Assembly: GCA_030704615.1 (NCBI GenBank)
Contig: CM060731.1
Coordinates: forward strand, 46,872,001 to 46,936,000
Origin: Takakia lepidozioides
Lineage: Eukaryota; Streptophyta; Takakiopsida; Takakiales; Takakiaceae
Direction: 5' to 3'
DNA: 64,000 bases
A program made the position numbers and the translations under genes. This document shows, piece after piece, positions 49,764-61,900 of this stretch; positions within the stretch are counted from its first letter, which is position 1; every line of letters starts with the position of its first letter. A model generated the notes under the pieces. That model was not told where the DNA came from and searched no databases. It saw only the letters and a list, made by a program, of their open reading frames with translations.

Positions 49764-50853
49764 CACTCCCAACACGTTGAGAGGTTCTGGAACAGTTGAT
49801 AATTCGAACGTTCTGCTACACAGTCGATCTCCCCTAGTCAAGTGTTGATAAAGCAAAGCAAGAAGCTACATTCTCCTCTTTTCTACATATCTGGGAAAAG
49901 TTGCACAACGAACTCGCCAAGCTTTTTTGGCTTCAGACATTAAGTTTGAGTGAACCCTATAAAAGATTATTCTTAACAGGGTATCTGATATTCAAAACAA
50001 AAAAAATCTAGACTTCCATATATTCCACAAGGTGTGAGCGCACAAGGATGCCCACACAGGACGGGAACTCTAGATCACTTGCGAATGGTAGTTCAACAGA
50101 AGGACAGATGGGTGAAACGAGAAATCCGGTCGCCACAGAGCATAAAGAGAGCACAAGTTGTCATACAGAATAAAGAATTTGACAATGCAACAAACAATGT
50201 TTGATTGTTTCAGTGCCAATATCCATTTGACAGCACGAGCATGAACTAAGATCATCATAGATGTAATTCAAAACTGGAAGAATTCGATTTATGATTTTCT
50301 AGAGGAAACTGGAATTTTTTGCTGCTTTGTCTTTTCTCCACACGTTAGCCCAGATTTAAACCTTCCAATTAGGTGGTGATGTAAGAATGTGCTACATTTT
50401 CGGTCTAGCGACATGGGCATGTCAAGCAGGGAATAACCCAGCTTGACTGTGTAAGCGAAGAAAGGGTCATGTTTTTTTAGACATCCATTGCCATTCGGCC
50501 GGATGAAATTGTAAAAGTCTTACAGGGGCAATAAAGAACCATCAGAAATTGTTAGAATAGATTTCTACATAGGGAACTGGGTTAATTGTTCCTAAATCCA
50601 GACGAAAAACTCTTATGACATATAGAGAATTTTTTGCTACGGAGTCCAAAACAGGAGAGGAGAGGTTTCCAAGTGGATCAAACTTGAAGTGCCAACCCTG
50701 TGCTGGACACAACAAAAAGAGTGGTGTGTGTGAGGAACCATGAGATTTCCATAACCAAACAGGAAGGTGCAAACGATTAGTAGAGAAGGAAAATAGGGAA
50801 ATCCAGGTGGGGGGATTTCTTGAATTATCCAGTTCCAGGCTTCAGCTTTATGG

Positions 50854-51695
50854 AGGTTGGGTAGCATATACATAGGCTCACGCCTAAGTGCGCCTGCTCA
50901 CGTGAAGAGGATATGTCGTACATTCCAAGAATGTTCTTGAAAATACTGTAGCGAAACTAAAACATGCTCATGTCAAACGAAATGCGAAACATTTGGAAAT
51001 TTATGCTCACATGAGCACAAGCCACACGAAGTTGGGGCAAAGGGAATTTTCTGTCAATGCCATCTCCATCAACAATTTTCGTTGATTAATAATTGCATAT
51101 TTAATCATGTGAAGTTGACGCTCGTAGCAATCACTAATATGCGAAACTAGATATAATTCATTTTGTTTCACCCACGAAAGCATGGATAATAACCTACCGC
51201 AATAAACACATAATAATTCGTTAGCGAAATAAAACAACCCCACGTCGTCCCTTACATGCAAAACCAAACACAACTCATTTTGTTTCGACCACGAAACCAT
51301 TGGATAATGACCTACGCAACGTTAACTTGAAACTTTGCCGGTGAAACTTGATTATTTCGTTGGCGAAATCCGTTGTTTGCCTCATTATATTAAATTGTTC
51401 TATTATCATTTGGTATTTATGTGTTTTGGATGGTGTTGGTTATTGTGACTTTGTTTTCCCCTAACGTATTGTTATTTTGTAGGATACCAAAGCTGTAAAT
51501 ATTTGGAAGTTGGAGCTCGTAGATGTACATTAGGGATGCCTATTTGCGTGTAGGATAGGAACCCTATATTTGTCCTTCGTATTCTATTTTCGTAGAAACA
51601 TGGATACCCTATTGCCATATTTTGTGCTCACGACTCCGTTTTCCTATGTTCACGTGAGCTGCGTGCATAGGTGTGCTCACGTTCTACCAACCCCT
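50854..51695 (-). mobile_element. Non-autonomous MULE-like element M2, nested in LINE copy B
   Basis: An 842-bp unit with the same termini as M1 but in opposite orientation: it starts AGGTTGGGTAG and ends CTACCAACCCCT. The flanks AGCTTTATGG (50844-50853) and AGCTTTACGG (51696-51705) form a 9-10-bp target duplication with one change. LINE sequence continues on both sides, proving that it inserted into the LINE. GTGAGCAC-type palindromes lie near both ends, as in M1. No coding capacity is seen. Confidence 0.75.
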
Positions 51696-52239
51696 AGCTT
51701 TACGGAAAGATAGCACATCAGTAGCCATAGTGGCAGGCAAGAAATGTCCGAGTCCTAGAGGTGAGAGAAGTGTGAGATTCCTACAGCTTCCCAATCAGCC
51801 CATTTGGCAGAGCACTTGAGCAGTATTTTAGAATCCGCATTGTAGTTTGCAAATAAAGGTTGCCCTAATGTCTCCTCCAAGAGAGCGTTGAGAAAGGAGA
51901 GGTCAAATTCTTAGTAATGCATCCCAAATGGATTGCCATGCCTTGGACCCAAGTGGGCGAGCTGGGATTGAACGATTACCTTGAACCAACCAACGTAGGG
52001 AGGGAGGCCATGGACCAAATGTGTTGTCTCACCAAGATAGATGAATGAGCATACGAGGCACTTACTTTGCTAGAAGGGCCACAATTTGCGACAATAGGTA
52101 AATGATACCAAGCCCACCATTTTTTTTATGGGTTATCTGAGCCCAACTGACCAAAGCTCGCCGCTTGGACGAAGCTGGGGTTGCACCCCACAAGAAGTTA
52201 CGCACCAAGGCTTACCTGCTTAACAAGCCTCACATTGCA

Positions 52240-52305
52240 ATGGGCTCTCTTGCTTTGGCAAAACATAAGAGGAAGGGAATGCTTTGCCAAAGCAAGAGAG
52301 CCCAT
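52240..52305. repeat. Perfect 23-bp inverted repeat (hairpin) in LINE copy B
   Basis: Arms at 52240-52262 and 52283-52305 are exact reverse complements (first arm begins ATGGGCTCTCTTGC), separated by a 20-base loop. It lies in an otherwise decayed LINE, so the arms are much better preserved than their surroundings. Confidence 0.95.
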
Positions 52306-52656
52306 GACTGAGCACAACACACCAATGAGAGCCTTGACACGGTGTAAGGTCCTTTGCCACATTTTCTCCATTGACTTCAACATGATGCAAAGTCTCTCTC
52401 TACAAGAGAGCCAATAAATCCGGAGCCTGGGGACCATCCAGAGGCAGTGAACCATAGGGAAGCCAAGAGGACCTAGTTTATAGCCAGAGCTTTTCCAGTG
52501 ACAAAAAGATGAAGGGAACTCCAGTGAATTTGAAAGCTTATTACTGAGAAGCTTTTTAAAATAACATAGTGAGAAATTATCAATTCTCACATGGGAGGCC
52601 AAGAAGAGATTGGACAAACCATGATTAGTAAACCAGTTAGCTGGGAAGCTAACCAC

Positions 52657-53462
52657 GGTTGACGGTTAGAAGGCGTCCCTTCTGGAGAGCTCTTTGCACC
52701 CACCCCCCTCTTTCTCTCTCCCTTGTATCTGTTTCCACTGTCGATCTTCTCATTCACATCACCTCATCTTCGCTGAGATCCCTACCCACTTTGGAGTTTT
52801 ACCACCTCCATCATCTTTCTTGGGGCCTCGGATTTCGGTGAAGAGCATGTTTGAAGCTCCGGTTTGATTCATCAAGAAAACAGTGAGCAGCTTACATACT
52901 TAAGATCTGTTTGGATTAGTTTGTAACTTAACAGTAGTTTGGATTTTACACTTCTGAGTTGGTGGTGTAGAAATTCATGTGGGTTTACACACCAATCGCT
53001 AGTTTCTACAACTCAAATCTTGAGCTTCAAGGATCGGTTTTTCGACGTTCATACGTTACGAAGTGGGATAAGTGTAGAGAAAGTCCATGCTTCGTTAAGA
53101 TGCATTCTCTTGTGGATTTTCTGTTCTGTGTATATGGAAATGTGAGGAAGAAGCGATAGGTCTGTGGCTCGTTGTCAATCGGTGCTTGTCATTGTGCCCA
53201 GCCCATCGTCCTAATTAAGTACTCCAATTCGCTCTATTTGACATCTTCCATGTGACAACGCTGTTTTAGTACAATGCTCACTTCATCTAGAATTCTTGAT
53301 GTTACCTCCTAACCTGCAACACTTTGGAGATTTCTGGTGCCTGCGACAATTCTCTTGATCTGGGTCCTCCCTGGAATAGATATCCGCAAGCTTGAAACCC
53401 AGGAAAAATTACGAGGCAAGCAGACCTGTTGCGGTCCTATTCAACAAAAATCAGGGTAGAAC
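52657..53462 (+). promoter_or_regulatory. Probable promoter and leader of RMD5
   Basis: From about 52680 the sequence becomes rich in C and T (CCCCCCTCTTTCTCTCTCCC), typical of plant transcription start and leader regions. A leader intron is possible between about 52860 and 53440. No clear TATA box was assigned. Confidence 0.35.
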
Positions 53463-55271
53463 ATGGACCTATCGTCCATCCGCGATGCATTTGATCGCGT
53501 CTCCAAAAAGCAGAAAGTTTGGTACGGAAAGACACAAGAAAATCTGGACAAAGTGCTTCACATAATTGAGGAAGCTGCTGGGGAGTTGTTAAAGGTGTCG
53601 GAGGGCTCAGATGATCTTCGGGCTGACCACAAGGCACTGCTTGCAGCCTTGCAGGCAAGCTTTCTTCTTCCATTATAATCACTTAGGCTTTCCAATTGCG
53701 AGAGTAAATTGTACCCCATAACTGAGTTTGGGTCTATATGTGACATTGCGATTTTTTTTGTTCTAGTAAGTATCACATCTCAGGCGCCCTGGTCGTGGTA
53801 CTGAGCATCTGAATCTACTGTCATTGTTGGTGGCAGGCAAAATTGCGGGAGCTGGGTCCTTCGAATCACGTGGCAGCGCCTCTCAAGGACACCAACTTAG
53901 CCATGAACAAGTGTGGGAAACAGATAGACAAATTCTTTTGTCCGGACATTGCCAAAGCATACAGAGAAGTGGAATTTGCGGGGCGTCTCATGAACCAAAT
54001 AGTGGCTTTGCATTTCTACAGGCAGGGCTTGTTCGATCTGGGCGACTGCTTTGTTGCAGAGGCAAGTGAGCCTGATGCCCCTTCGCTCAAGGCTCCCTTC
54101 TTTGAAATGTATCAAATTCTAGAGCAGATGCGAAGGGGAAACTTGGGGCCGGCTCTGGCCTGGGCAAAATTGCACGGAGAAGCATTGGAGCACAAACATT
54201 CGTCACTTGAATTCAAGCTCCAGAAGCTCCAGTTCGTCCAGTTCCTTCACGGGGGTGGTCGCGCTGCGGCCCTTGAGTATGCTAGGAGCTCGTTTGGGCA
54301 GTTTGCTGGCCAACATATGCCCGAGATTCAAAGATTGATGGGGTGTTTGCTTTGGGCTGGGCGTTTGGCGACCTCCCCGTACTCTGATTTGCTGGCGACT
54401 GAGCACTGGGAGGCTGTCGCTCTCGAGTTCCAACGCGAGTGTTGTGGTCTGCTTGGACAGGCCTATGAAAGCCCCTTGCTGGTTGCTATTTCAGCGGGAT
54501 CTCAGGTTGGTTTCTTCTCACTGAAGATGTTTTGAGCATGGGGAGTCTGGCGTCCCATTGAAATAAACAAACAACACATAACACTTCATTCTGTACAGAA
54601 ATTCAAGGAACAAACAACACATAACAGACAATCAGATTTGTCTATTTGCCACTCACTCTGTTTCAAGATTGGAGGGGGAACTCTTGGATGCAGTTCTACA
54701 AGAAACCCCTGTGACCAGTGGGGCAAATGATATGAAATATTGCAACCTGCTATGCGCATTCACAACTCCACTTAGACAGATGGATACAGCATAGCACATT
54801 TCTCGATCGAAGCTATACCGAACCAGTCCACTCGAAATCACTAGCTTGTTGGTCAGAGAACAGAACGAATACATGACTTAAAATCTCACCAACTGAAGTT
54901 GAACTCAAGCAGAGTGAGTAGTGTTGTGTGATTAGAATTCAACTTCTAAAACACAACCCAATGTGCAGGCCCTCCCCACACTCTTGAAGCTTGCAACAGT
55001 GATGGCAAACAAGAAACACGAGTGGCAGGCGATGAAGCAGTTGCCAGTAGAGATAGAGCTCAGTAAGGGCTTTCAGTTCCACTCCATTTTTGCATGCCCT
55101 GTTTCGCGTGACCAAAGCACTGCGGACAACCCACCTATGCTCTTGCCCTGTGGCCATGTACTGTGCAAGCAGTCCATTCACAAGCTTGCCAAGGGAAACA
55201 ACAGGACTTTTAAGTGCCCTTATTGCCCTTTGGAAACCACAGTTGCACTCTGCCGGCATATTTTTTTCTAG
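53463..55271 (+). CDS. RMD5: RMD5 homologue, RING subunit of the GID/CTLH E3 ubiquitin ligase
   Basis: Predicted protein of 387 residues from three exons: 53463-53654, 53837-54505 and 54969-55271, almost the same length as Arabidopsis RMD5. With GID9/MAEA it forms the catalytic RING dimer of the CTLH complex, which in yeast destroys gluconeogenic enzymes. The N-terminus is helical (DAFDRVSKKQK). Residues about 100-290 hold the LisH/CTLH/CRA scaffold, including VNQII-like MNQIVALHFYRQGLFDLGDC and GNLGPALAWA. The C-terminal degenerate RING spans residues 330-371 with CPVSRDQ, DNPPMLLPCGHVLC and FKCPYCP. The last residues, HIFF, match the conserved hydrophobic C-terminus. Intron 1 uses a GC donor (CAG|GCAAGC); the alignment with the family is continuous across it. 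Confidence 0.95.
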
Positions 55272-55965
55272 CCCTTCGTTTGGTAAACTGCTGGATGTGG
55301 ATTATGGACCATGGGTTGAAGCACTTCCAAGATGAGAACACTCAACCCTTCAACAGAATCACTGACAAATGTTGCATACTAGAACAACTGCATCCTCATA
55401 CTTGGTAGGCAGAACATAACTACCTCTGGAAGTCTAAAGATTAGACCTTCCATGCGCCACTAGCGAAGATGATAAATGAGACAACACTTGTAGCGAGCTT
55501 TTACATTGGGCATTGGATTTGAGCAGTCTTACGGAAGTGCAGGGACATTTCATGTGTAACTGTAACTGAAATTTTTTTAGTTTGGGGAGTTTCACAAATA
55601 ATCTTCCTGGAGGAGAAGAGAACCAGACCAGGATACTTTCTTATCTTCCTGTGTGCTCATAATTGAGCATATGCCTGCAATCCTTTTGAAGATTAGGCTT
55701 GTCCCTCAACACAACAAGCCCACATTTGGAAGACAAGAACAAAAAAAGAAAAGGCCTGACAACAACAAGGATTGAACTCGATGCTGAAACTCTGCCAAAA
55801 CTTCTACCAACGGGTAGTCTTAAGTGGATTCTAGTATTCAGTCATTGCTAGTGTTATCCACAAGTCCCAAACATGGCTATGGCTAGCAGTCTCTCAAATT
55901 TGTGTCCGAACCTAAATCAACAACTGGATGACTCTGGATCTGGCAGTACGTAGTCGTCAGGATAT
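55272..55965. other. Convergent gap between RMD5 and DNAAF5
   Basis: Contains the two 3' untranslated regions. No additional gene or repeat is recognised. Confidence 0.5.
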
Positions 55966-58900
55966 CTAGTAGCCACCTTCACCAGTATTTGCAATGGCAA
56001 GGACGCGGTCAGAGAACTGAGTATCTCGGTGGTGGTGACAGACGGTTGCCAATACCTCAACCACCAAACCAGGCTTCTTCTTGGCACACTCCTCAGCAGC
56101 TTTGCAAACACCCTCCTGCAGTCAATTAATTAATTCGTCATGGAGAGTGCTTTCCAATTATCCACACAACTGAGGTTGACATATCTTGGGAGAGTAAAAC
56201 TTATTCCTCATGTTGGAGCAAGTATGATTCTGTCTGAAGTACCTGGATTTGCGGATTAAGGTCGTCCATGTGCACAATCAGATTTGTAAGGAAGCTCTGT
56301 ACCTGAACACCCACACACGTACTCTCCCCTTATAACTTTCTTCTTTGTCTCCAATTTTCCCAGCATCATAGCATGTACAGGTTTCGAATCAGATGTACTA
56401 CAGAACTAGAATCTACCCTCAACTAGATGTCCTAATCTTATTGTAGCACATCCCCAGAATGGAATATGGGCTCGGATGGTACCCTGATGTTCAGCTCTAT
56501 GAAGTCATCACATCTTACCCCAATTAGGAACCTTAATTATGCAGACTAACACTATCGTAAAGGGATGAGGACCATTCGTAGCCTCCAAGTTCAAGAATCT
56601 AGACAACAAACAAAGGTGTTTAATAGAGAAATGGATGACATAATAGGCGTGTCCAGTGAAGAAAGTGCTAGCCACTAGGTTAGGGGCCAACGACAAAATT
56701 TGACAGACCAGGTGGCTTACACCACAAAAAGATTTAACGGGTACGTACACTTGCGTCACTGAAAGCTGCTGGCATGGTGCAAAAGAAGGCAGCTATGGCA
56801 GGCAATATGCCAATGCGCACATTGTCACTGCTGTCATCCAGGCGTTTCTGCAGGTCCATAATTAGTGTGCTTCTTTGTTCATCTGCCCAGCCACAAGCAT
56901 ACCCACACAGAGCTTCTTGAGACAGATTAAAGACAGACACCAAGAATGATGTTGATGTTACTGCGAAAGCTAGAGACTTCATTGGACCCCAGTGAAGGTC
57001 AACTCCGTTTGTTATTCACACTACAACAATGTAACCTAAGGGTAGTAACCAAACAAGGTACCGTCCAGAATATGGCCACTGATCCGAAGAAACTGATACA
57101 TAACATGGCAAGTAACTCGGCGCATGTCCAGAAAATAGTCTTCTTCTAGGCATGATTTCACCACTGGTAAAAATCCCTGTGGAGTATGCATCACTTCCTC
57201 CAAATGTGCCTGCCCACGAGCCAATGTGGAAATCTTGTGGACAAATTAGAGAGGTTATAATTCACAGGACCTAGGCTACAGGACCTTTTACAAATGTCCC
57301 ATGCATAGTGCATTAATCCAATTTGGTTTTGATATGCACTTGAAAGATTGTGATGCATAGCAAAACAGCAAAACCACATAATAACAGTATGAATTCTGAC
57401 TCTGGCTTTCTTACAAGTTCCCATGAATGCCACTAGTGGCACTTCAATTGGATGCCTAGCATTGAGAAAAAGACTGATAAGAGCGATCCCTCCATGGCCA
57501 TTGAGAGAAACTACAATGTTTTACAGGATAAACCATTTACTGATGGTGATGTTCATTTGACACTTTGACTACACAACAAAAGAAAGCAATACTGATAAAT
57601 CACAGCGACCTAGATAACATGAACCTGTTGAGATATATGAGGGGGTTTGTTGCCAACCTGGCTACAGAGATCTCTGCCTAAAAATGTTCCCAGAGCCACC
57701 ATTGCAGCATGTCGGATTGCAGCTGCAGTCTGCATTTGTCAATCAATCAATTGATCACGAGATGAAAGATTTGTTAACTGTTCAGTGAAAGAATTGTGTG
57801 GGTTCAAAGGTAATGAAAGGATACGTGTGATCAGTGAATAATCTATTCCAGTTTCCATTTCCAACGATCAGACATGGTCTACCTTGCTAGCACGCCAAAC
57901 ACCACATGGAATGAGTAGATCCCCAATGATTTTCGGTGCAAGAGGGGACCACCAGTGCCCCAACTGGCAGTTCTCAAACAACTCATCCAGCAGCTGTTTG
58001 ACTCGCCCACCAGGTCATGAAAAGCAATGGATTGATATAAGAAACCCCACACAGGGATTACAAGTTAAACTCAACACAGTATCTTGATGAAAAAAGGAGT
58101 TCTGGAGGGTTTCAGTAGCGGCATGTGACTAGACTATTCAAGAATCTGTCTACCAAAGTGAAAGAGTTACTAGGAGGTGTGCAATTATCAATCACAAGGG
58201 CAGCATCCAGTGGTATGGATAAATGACAGATGGGATACATCCTTGAGAAGAGGTCTCCGGCACAAAGCCGGCGTAACTAAGAGCCACTTCGCCTTGCGGC
58301 TACTGCCCCCCCCCTTCGAGGGTGGGCCCTATACGATGCATCCTTTATACCATCCTATCTGCCTCAATAAACGGTGATGATGTTTTGAGTGTACATGAAC
58401 AAGTAACATACCTGCAAGAAGCTGATTCGAAGAGCTGGGTCCTGGTCAAGTTGTAAGCAAGCTCCAAATAAGGGCAGCAATGATTTGAGATAAGGACCAA
58501 CCTATCAACCAACACCGTATGTGGTCTTTGGAAAAGTGCAAAGTGCGGTGCCCATCTGAGAGTTTTCTTTGCATTTGATTTCCTGGATGACCCCAGATCC
58601 TGACATGATACCATCTTCCACTTGACTTGAACATGCACTGTTAATAATAATAATACCAAGAATCATTGACATTTTGTACTGCTAAGTCTACCAACTGCCC
58701 ACACAGCAGCTAGTTAGAAGACTTCATTAAAAGACAGACTTTCAACTTTGTTGAGGTAACAGTCTTCTCTAACCCAGTTTGCCACAATGTGGAGTGACGT
58801 TTAAAGTCCCAAAGAGGAGGCCTGGTGCAAAAACCCGATAAATGTGACTTGCTCCTTGTGGGTGGAGGTTTAGAAACAAATTGAGTACAATAAGCCAGAG

Positions 58901-61900
58901 GTTTAGTGCCTTCAACAGCAAAAGTTTCCATTTCTGGTACAAATTTGACTTCTGAAAGCTATATGCTAATATCCCCCAAAGCCCTTCATGATGGGGGCTC
59001 ATAGATCATTGGGCAGCACTGAACCATGACTACTGCATGGGCTAGTTCTTGATGAGTATTGCAGCTCTATCAAAGGATATGAAGTGGAATGTGTTTACGT
59101 TGTACGTACTGTATCACTGGCGTTACGCATGAACGTCTGGAAGAGGAGCTTTCCTGGCAGACCAGAGGACCAGCCTTCATACCCAAATGTGACAATTTCC
59201 ATCAGACTCTCGATATGCTGTACATAGAGCTCTCTTGCAGAATCCATACCCATTACTTTTGCAAGGGCCTTGAGTACATGGCCTGCTCTCTCTGGTAAGT
59301 CCGTATCCCCTTCCATAGATTGGACCTGCATGTAATCCAAAATCTGTTGACATTAAGGCTCTCTATGAATCATTCTACACATAAGAGAGAGATTATACTT
59401 GCCTACCTGTCTCAATTTGAAGTGGTTCCTTCCAAACCGAGTTAAAATCTAGCTGTTTGATGAATGTTTGTCTGAATTCCTCACTCTCGGAACCCGGACA
59501 TGGACATCTCATGCTGCTGTACAAGGTCTAAGAAACAAGGATGTTTACCTGAAGCAGCAACACAAAGAGTTTGAAGGAAGAGGATCCACAAAGAGGTCCA
59601 GCGACTTCAACAATATTGGTTAAGACCGCAAGGAGCTGCCATTGCAAGAAGTCGTTATCCAAAACATCTTTCAGTTCCAATTTACATGAAACACTAAGCA
59701 CTTTATTCAATTTGCAAGACTAGTACAGTGGTCTTTTGTGAGGTTGTAGCAAGCCACTGTTTGCTGCCTGAGACATAATTTTTTGCGGGCCTCCTGCAAT
59801 GCCTGAGGGAAATTTAGCAGCAGAGTGAGGGAGAGAGGGAGAGAGAGAGAGAGAAGGTACACATGAGACATTGTTTGCTGTAGCTTTGTGGCCATTGACC
59901 CACAGAGAGAGACAGAGAGAGAGCTACAGCAATGATTAGAGCTTCCCTCCAGAAATCAAGGTCATGCTGACTTGCTTGAGATTTTCCCCCAAAATAAGCT
60001 TTAGAAAAAAATGAAGGTAGATGCGAACTGATACAGCACACCATATATTGTCTTGCAAAACTGCATCACGGTTGCATTTCAGAACACAAAGCACCGCATG
60101 TATTTACAAGGTGATGGCATGCAGGGAATTAGACTGAGGAACTTGGAGTACCTGACACTGGACAGCAGGATGATGGCTACAGCAGATGTCTGCCTGATAA
60201 AGCCCGTCACTCAACTGCCCACAGTACACCGTCAGAAAATAAAAAGCCTATCAATCATGGATTATTCTGAGCCTCAGTTCCTTTCTGCCAGTAAAAGTTT
60301 TAAAGAAACACCATGTGCAACTAACATGGTTTTCTTTTCGTAGACAAATCCCATCCTTTTGGATGCTTTCTATGTCTTTTAGGTAGCACATTGAATGCTA
60401 GCACCTGCTTTTTTAAAAGATTTACCTTGAAGGCTATGGTATCCTTTAAATCCTGAAATGTCACTGCAGTTTCCAGCGTTTCACATCCGAACAGTTTTTG
60501 AACCATATCATTTCAGATGGACACCAGTGAGATTGTCTGAAATCTCGATCTCTTCAGAATATTGTGGAGTGAACACTGTTCATACGGTTAGAACTCCATC
60601 TCTGGTGTTGTGCATACCTGACTTCCAGTGGGGAATCGTACCACTTATTAAATACTGCACATGACGGAGTCCAACTAGATCTTGTAGATTGCAAGCTACC
60701 ATGTCAACATACCTGGACTATGAATTGCTCTTGCAGTTCATGCGGCGGGGTCCCATAAAGCAGGCCGGCCACAACGACCAGCACATTTGCTCTCTGTCAC
60801 AGCACACACACGATTACAAATTCCACATGCTGTTATCCGGCTATATCTGTGGGACATACTGCTGATCAGGGTTCAATCTGGGCCCAGTATATGCGCAACG
60901 ACAAAGTGAGATTGTTCCATTCTCAATGCCGGTGAAAACCTTTGGCAGAATATCTTCTATAGGCTAACCTTTAAGAACCTCTTCATGTTGAATGGTTGTT
61001 TTTGGGTTCTTGTTGAGGGGCCTACATCCTTTCTATTTTCCTGCTTTCTTCCTGTCCCATAAGCTCTTTCAGCTTTCTCTTGACACTATAAAGTCACTTT
61101 CTTTGCAAATTTCCAATATTCAGTTTGCATCGTCTGCTATGGACAGATTGACGCAGGGCAAGGCTGCCTCTATACGCCTTCAGGCTAAATGCAAAATGTT
61201 GTTGGTGCCTGACGTGCACTAGAGAAGAGAGACGGGAGATTGAGACTGAAGAACATTTCTTCTTCCGCTGTCCATTGTGAGGACCAGAAATGACTGGCAG
61301 CATATCTACGTGAGGCTCTCCACCTTCAAGAATCTCCTAGTTTTGAGCCTTGAATGTTATTTTTGGGCTGCTTGCTGAGGGGCCCACTTCATTCTTGTAT
61401 CATACTTTCTTTTGTCCCATAAGCTCTTTCAGCTTGCCATAGATGTTATGAAGTTCCTTTCCTCTTCCTTACTTTCTCCTCCGCCCAAATTAAGTACCAT
61501 TCCATTTCATTTCCTCCGCCCAACTTAATATTCTATGAAGGTTAGAGCAGCAGCTACACTCACTTCTCCCAGTTGGACACGTCAGCTTTGAAGTGACAGA
61601 GTACTATGCCCTCTGCTCCTCCCATTCCTTCCTCCCCACCCAACTCAAACCATTGGACAAACTACAACAGGTGACTACAACATCCGCGACATTCACCAAT
61701 CACCTGATGGCCAAAAAGAAATCCTTTGCCCCCAACCAAATAAAAAGCTATAGAAAGCCCAACAAAACACTTCAGTGCTACTTGACCAAACGGCATTGGG
61801 TACCTGAGGTTGGCTTGAGCATGGGCTTGTAAGAGGGTCAAGCACCAGAGGCAACCACTCCTTAGCGGATACATGGAAGCCCAGGACATGCACAGCTGCA

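Larger units (their letters stand above)
48725..52656 (-). mobile_element. L1-type LINE (copy B), 5'-truncated and interrupted by two nested elements
   Basis: On the minus strand from about 52656 the sequence matches the part of LINE copy A after the reverse transcriptase core: a VRNFLWGATPASSKRR ... VSWAQI ... KKNGGLG stretch near 52120-52200 corresponds to FIWGSASPSQNKR ... VSWAQI ... KKMGGLG in copy A. Past the nested element, about 50500-50200 gives PAEWQW, then IWANVW, and CSCC ... IKHCLLHC, equal to the copy A terminal knuckle. The 3' end is an A-rich tail at about 48725-48745 (minus strand). No frame is intact. It is 5'-truncated at about 52656, as is common for LINE copies. It lies 0.8 kb upstream of RMD5. 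Confidence 0.75.

Noticed and set aside
49770-50853. Interior between the two inverted repeats as the body of a single long-terminal-inverted-repeat transposon
   Set aside because: This stretch reads as LINE ORF2 on the minus strand, and LINE sequence also continues right of 51705, while each arm has its own target duplication. Two separate insertions explain it better.
52198-52656. 152-codon minus-strand frame as an independent gene
   Set aside because: Its neighbours in other frames match LINE ORF2, and the frame itself includes the hairpin duplication. It is part of LINE copy B.
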